In this document: piece after piece, positions 22,495 through 25,152 of the stretch | Position numbering within the stretch: the first letter of the stretch is position 1 | Layout: every line of letters starts with the position of its first letter | Source: an uncultured Elusimicrobium sp. | GTDB taxonomy: Bacteria; Elusimicrobiota; Elusimicrobia; Elusimicrobiales; Elusimicrobiaceae | Direction: 5' to 3' | NCBI GenBank assembly: GCA_902767385.1 | Contig: CACXHA010000107.1 | Coordinates: forward strand, 1-25,152 | Length of the DNA stretch: 25,152 bases | Made by a program: the position numbers and the translations under genes | Notes under the pieces: model-generated | Told to the model about the DNA's origin: nothing | Database searches by the model: none | What the model saw: the letters and a program-made list of their open reading frames with translations, nothing else

Positions 22495-23616
22495 AAAAAC
22501 CCGTTTTCGGATGAAATTTATTTAAAACGTTCCCATCCCCATACACCGGATTTGCGTGATGAATATTTTCGGGATCAAACCAAAATCATCCATTCTTTGC
22601 CATTTCGCCGTCTTAAACACAAAGCGCAAGTTTTCTTTGCCCCTAAAAATGACCATATTTGTACCCGTATTGAACACGTCCTGCACGTAGCTACGATAGC
22701 AGCCACTATTTGCCGCGGGCTAAATAAAAGCAGAAATTGGCAACTTAGTGAAGACCTGGCCTATGCCGTGGGATTAGGGCACGACATTGGGCACGCCCCC
22801 TTTGGCCACGAGGGAGAGCGCGCCATCGACGCTTGTTTAAAACCGTCCGGTAAACGCTTTTTGCACGAACTCAACAGTTACCGCGTAGTAGAACATATTG
22901 CCAACTACGGCGAAGGGCTCAATTTAACCTTTGCCGTTAAAGACGGGATTATTTGCCATTGTGGGGAAGATTTTCAAAACAATGCGCTGCGTCCCGGCAA
23001 AACGCCGAACGATTTGGAATCTATTATCGGACGGCGTCAAATGCCCTCCACTTACGAAGGGTGTATTGTCCGCTTGGCCGATAAAATTGCCTATTTCGGG
23101 CGCGATATTGAAGACGCCATTAAGGCGGAGCTAATTACCAAAGAAGATATTCCACAAACTATACGCAAGGAGGTTGGCTCTTCCAACGGAGAAATCATCA
23201 ATACCCTCACGCTGGATTTAATTGACCACTCCAAGGATAAAGATTTCATTGGATTTTCCGACGATAAATTTGACCTCATTTCTCAATTGCGCGATTTTAA
23301 TTACCAACGCATTTATTGCAACGAAGATATGTTGCGCCGCAAGGAAATTGTCGCCAAAGCAATTCGTGATTTGTTTGATTTTTTCCAAAATCAATTTGTC
23401 CGTCATGGGTTTAATTATGATGCCTACGCTTGCGAAGCTCAACAAGCGGCACGTGGGTTTGGAAATTATTTAAAGTCCATGAAAAATTTCTACCAAGAAA
23501 ATGCCCAAGAAATTGATACTGCCATTGCCGATTATATTGCCGGAATGACCGATTCTTTTGCTTTATCTACCATGCAAGAAGTATTACTTCCCACCGCATT
23601 AGATTTCTCTAAATAG
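22489..23616 (+). CDS. dgt: dGTPase-like HD-domain deoxynucleoside triphosphate triphosphohydrolase
   Basis: These enzymes cleave dGTP or other dNTPs to the nucleoside and triphosphate and help control dNTP pools. The 375 residues start with the family block RRLKHKAQVF (40-49), then the HD metal site: His63 (RIEHVLHV), His98-Asp99 (GLGHDIGHAPFGH) and Asp198 (RLADKIAY). The C-terminal helical dGTPase-associated region is present. I chose the ATG at 22489 (MIKNPFSDE); the open frame extends to 22213, but only as the antisense of coaD. No Shine-Dalgarno is visible, and TATCAT lies six bases before the ATG, so the mRNA may be leaderless. Substrate preference is not readable. Confidence 0.9.
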   Translation: MIKNPFSDEIYLKRSHPHTPDLRDEYFRDQTKIIHSLPFRRLKHKAQVFFAPKNDHICTRIEHVLHVATIAATICRGLNKSRNWQLSEDLAYAVGLGHDIGHAPFGHEGERAIDACLKPSGKRFLHELNSYRVVEHIANYGEGLNLTFAVKDGIICHCGEDFQNNALRPGKTPNDLESIIGRRQMPSTYEGCIVRLADKIAYFGRDIEDAIKAELITKEDIPQTIRKEVGSSNGEIINTLTLDLIDHSKDKDFIGFSDDKFDLISQLRDFNYQRIYCNEDMLRRKEIVAKAIRDLFDFFQNQFVRHGFNYDAYACEAQQAARGFGNYLKSMKNFYQENAQEIDTAIADYIAGMTDSFALSTMQEVLLPTALDFSK

Positions 23617-23641
23617 ACTTCTTCTTTAATTTACCTAAAAA

Positions 23642-23669
23642 ACAAGGCGGAACTTCCGTTCCGCCTTGT
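23642..23669. terminator. Bidirectional terminator between dgt and the thioesterase gene
   Basis: ACAAGGCGGAAC (23642-23653), loop TTCC, GTTCCGCCTTGT (23658-23669) form a perfect 12-bp stem. On the minus strand TTTTTT follows; on the plus strand the tail is GTTGTTT. It sits between two convergent genes. Confidence 0.9.
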
Positions 23670-23686
23670 GTTGTTTATAGTTCCAT

Positions 23687-24073
23687 TTATAGAGCCGGGG
23701 TCATGGCTGCTTTTACAGAGGGGCCCATAGACGTAGGAACTCCGTTTTTGTCTACACATACCAAGGTAGTCTTCCCTTTGGTGCATAAACGTCCGTTTTG
23801 GTTTGTGATTGTGTTTGCAAACACAATTTTAATGTCCGAAATTTCCACCACGTTCGTTTCTACGGTAATTACATCAGCGTAGCGTACCGGATACTTATAT
23901 TCCACTTCTTGCCGAGCCACCACAAAAAATTTCCCTTCTTGCATGAGCGCCGGTACCGAAAACCCTTTTTGCGCCATGTATAAAGTACGTGCTTCTTCAA
24001 AATATTTTAAATAATTTCCATAATACACCACGTTTCCGCAATCGGTATCATGGTAAAAAATAGTTTTTTGCAT
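23687..24073 (-). CDS. YbgC/4HBT-family acyl-CoA thioesterase
   Basis: This 128-residue hotdog-fold protein should hydrolyse acyl-CoA or acyl-ACP thioesters. The N-terminal block YHDTDCGNVVYYGNYLKYFE, with catalytic Asp11, is the YbgC/4-hydroxybenzoyl-CoA thioesterase signature; the usual AGG after the aspartate reads CGN. FVVARQEVEYKYPVRYADVITVET is the family's second block. In many Gram-negatives ybgC sits with tol-pal genes; here it stands alone with its own ribosome site (GAGGAAAG) and is divergent from the membrane-protein gene at 24138. The natural substrate is unknown. Confidence 0.9.
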   Translation of the reverse strand: MQKTIFYHDTDCGNVVYYGNYLKYFEEARTLYMAQKGFSVPALMQEGKFFVVARQEVEYKYPVRYADVITVETNVVEISDIKIVFANTITNQNGRLCTKGKTTLVCVDKNGVPTSMGPSVKAAMTPAL

Positions 24074-24137
24074 ATCTTTCCTCTTTTGCTATAGATTTCA
24101 TATAATAAATTATACTTGATTTGGCAGGTCCCTAACC

Positions 24138-25001
24138 ATGAAAACAGAAGAAATTATAGACCGTTTACGCAACCCGCAAAAGTACAACGCCAAAGCTACC
24201 CAAACCTCCACCGCTGCTACCCAAATACAGCAAAACGAGGGCAAAAAATCTTCTACTTTGGTAAACCCGTTAGCCGTAATGATTGCACTGGGAGTACTGG
24301 TTGTAGCCGCCTTGGTGTGGCTAGTCATGTTAAATGCCAAATCCCGTGCAGAGAACATTAGCGCCGCATTAGACCCTAAAGCATTGCAAGGCCTTACCGC
24401 CGATACAGATTTTAATCCTTCGGTAGGTATTACTTACGTGCAAGTACAAGAAGGACAAGACCGCAACGTGGCCGTTGATGAATTAGGTACTACGTTGCCG
24501 ATTATCAACCGTTTTAATTACCAGTCTATCACCCCAAAAAATTACGGAATTATCGGCATGGCACCTTGGGCACTAACCGAAAACTTTGCCGCCAACTTAA
24601 AGGACGCAGACCTGATGCGCTATTTACTTAACCGCAAAGAGGTGGCCGATTCCTTTGCAGCGCGCGCCGATGTTGCTCCGCTGCTGGAAGACCCGCAACT
24701 CTTAGCCGCTTTGGCGCAAGATACGCCCTCTTTAACCGAATTTTTTGAAAGTGACGTAGTCCAACAAGTGCTTGCCAATCCGGATATGGTCCGCAAAATC
24801 GCCTCCAGCCGGCTCATGAGCCAACTGCTTATTAGCAAAGCCGTCAAATACTACCGGGATCATCCGCAGGAAGCCGTCCAACTCATCAACGCCAGTCCCG
24901 TTTTAAGCACTTTGCGCCAAAATCCCGGGGTTCGCCAAGCCGTACAAGAAAATACTTATCTAAAGACAATTGCCCCCCAACTCTTGGGAGCAACGCGCTA
25001 G
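24138..25001 (+). CDS. Single-pass membrane protein with C-terminal helical repeats, unknown function
   Basis: The 287 residues comprise a cytoplasmic-looking N-terminus of 43 residues rich in Thr, Gln and Lys, one strong membrane helix at about 44-66, and an exported C-terminal region. Residues 148-280 consist of short helices around repeated Asn/Asp-Pro turns (LLEDPQLLAALAQ, VLANPDMVRKIASS, LRQNPGVRQAVQ). These resemble STI1-like or other short helical repeats without matching one clearly. The middle (90-145) is mixed and has no known motif. GGCAGG at 24123-24128 is a weak ribosome site. TATACT (24111-24116) could be the -10 box, overlapping the divergent thioesterase promoter region. No family recognised. 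Confidence 0.78.
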   Translation: MKTEEIIDRLRNPQKYNAKATQTSTAATQIQQNEGKKSSTLVNPLAVMIALGVLVVAALVWLVMLNAKSRAENISAALDPKALQGLTADTDFNPSVGITYVQVQEGQDRNVAVDELGTTLPIINRFNYQSITPKNYGIIGMAPWALTENFAANLKDADLMRYLLNRKEVADSFAARADVAPLLEDPQLLAALAQDTPSLTEFFESDVVQQVLANPDMVRKIASSRLMSQLLISKAVKYYRDHPQEAVQLINASPVLSTLRQNPGVRQAVQENTYLKTIAPQLLGATR

Positions 25002-25019
25002 ACAAAGACGAAATAGCTC

Positions 25020-25048
25020 TTGTGCACCGGCCTCAAATGTGCTATACT
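25020..25048 (+). promoter_or_regulatory. Promoter of the tRNA-Gly gene
   Basis: TTGTGC (25020-25025), a 17-bp spacer and TATACT (25043-25048), with TGC directly before the -10 box (extended -10). Transcription would start near 25055, about 18 bases before the mature tRNA. Confidence 0.7.
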
Positions 25049-25072
25049 ATATGGGTAGTTAAGCTGATTTTT

Positions 25073-25146
25073 GCGGGCGTGGTTCAATGGTAGAACGCGA
25101 CCTTGCCAAGGTTGAGACGAGAGTTCGATTCTCTTCGCCCGCTCCA
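25073..25146 (+). tRNA. tRNA-Gly (anticodon GCC)
   Basis: A complete 74-base cloverleaf. The acceptor stem GCGGGCG (25073-25079) pairs with CGCCCGC (25136-25142), the discriminator base is T, and CCA is encoded (25144-25146). The anticodon loop TTGCCAA is closed by CGACC/GGTTG (one G-T pair), with anticodon GCC at 25105-25107. The T arm GAGAG-TTCGATT-CTCTT also allows a G-T pair. The D arm carries GGTTCAATGGTAGAAC. It should read GGC and GGU glycine codons. Confidence 0.97.
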
Positions 25147-25152
25147 TTTAAA

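Noticed and set aside
1..25152. CRISPR arrays, insertion sequences or prophage genes
   Set aside because: No regularly spaced direct repeats, transposase, integrase or phage structural genes are visible. The tRNA-Gly at the end could be an integration site, but no integrase or repeated 3' end is in the window.

Overview
The window looks like a chromosomal segment of a Gram-negative, host- or gut-associated bacterium. My best guess is a relative of Elusimicrobium (Elusimicrobiota). That is an inference from protein character (the large signal-peptide/MFS protein, many short secreted proteins of unknown role, a Man-type PTS beside HPr/EI and LepA) and from moderate, AT-leaning composition; no database was searched. 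An outer membrane is implied by apolipoprotein N-acyltransferase and by lipoprotein-type signals. I see no insertion sequence, phage gene or CRISPR array. The segment reads as core genome with lineage-specific genes between housekeeping ones.

Layout. (1) 1-6204, plus strand: the 3' end of a tight operon encoding a Man-family PTS membrane pair (IIC C-terminus, IID), HPr, Enzyme I, LepA (EF4), a FolD-like protein and a small lipoprotein. It ends at a GC-rich hairpin at 6211-6227. (2) 6232-6921, minus: a glycerophosphodiester phosphodiesterase with its own promoter in the tail of the preceding terminator. (3) 6995-15725, minus: a long operon, read from right to left: secreted helical protein, SecA, eight-cysteine membrane-anchored protein, Lnt, RF2, HemW, CofE-like ligase, MscL with a zinc ribbon. 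Most junctions overlap or nearly touch. (4) 15819-16911, minus: two monocistronic-looking exported proteins (a CcmI-C-terminal-like domain protein and a double SH3 protein), each with its own promoter and terminator. (5) 17050-18087, plus: a NifU-type Fe-S scaffold domain and a PHP phosphoesterase. (6) 18148-21591, minus: an 1147-residue protein joining a signal peptide, an ~570-residue exported region and an MFS-like membrane domain. (7) 21592-21974: the only gene-free stretch over 300 bp. It holds two intrinsic terminators and a GC-rich structured island, a candidate small RNA. (8) 21975-25146: coaD (minus) divergent from a dGTPase-like HD hydrolase (plus), a YbgC-type thioesterase (minus), a single-pass membrane protein with helical repeats (plus), and tRNA-Gly(GCC).

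How the genes fit together. SecA, the eight-Cys protein and Lnt form an export/lipoprotein-maturation block. RF2 and LepA are translation factors. FolD and the CofE-like ligase may both touch folate metabolism, the latter possibly as a substitute polyglutamylase. HPr keeps both His15 and Ser46, so it can in principle serve sugar transport and regulation.

The best leads for something undescribed are the 1147-residue exported-domain/MFS protein, the candidate ncRNA just upstream of it, the eight-cysteine protein between secA and lnt, and a shared promoter geometry (TACA[C/A]T-ATAAAT-ATG) that would give leaderless mRNAs at two genes.
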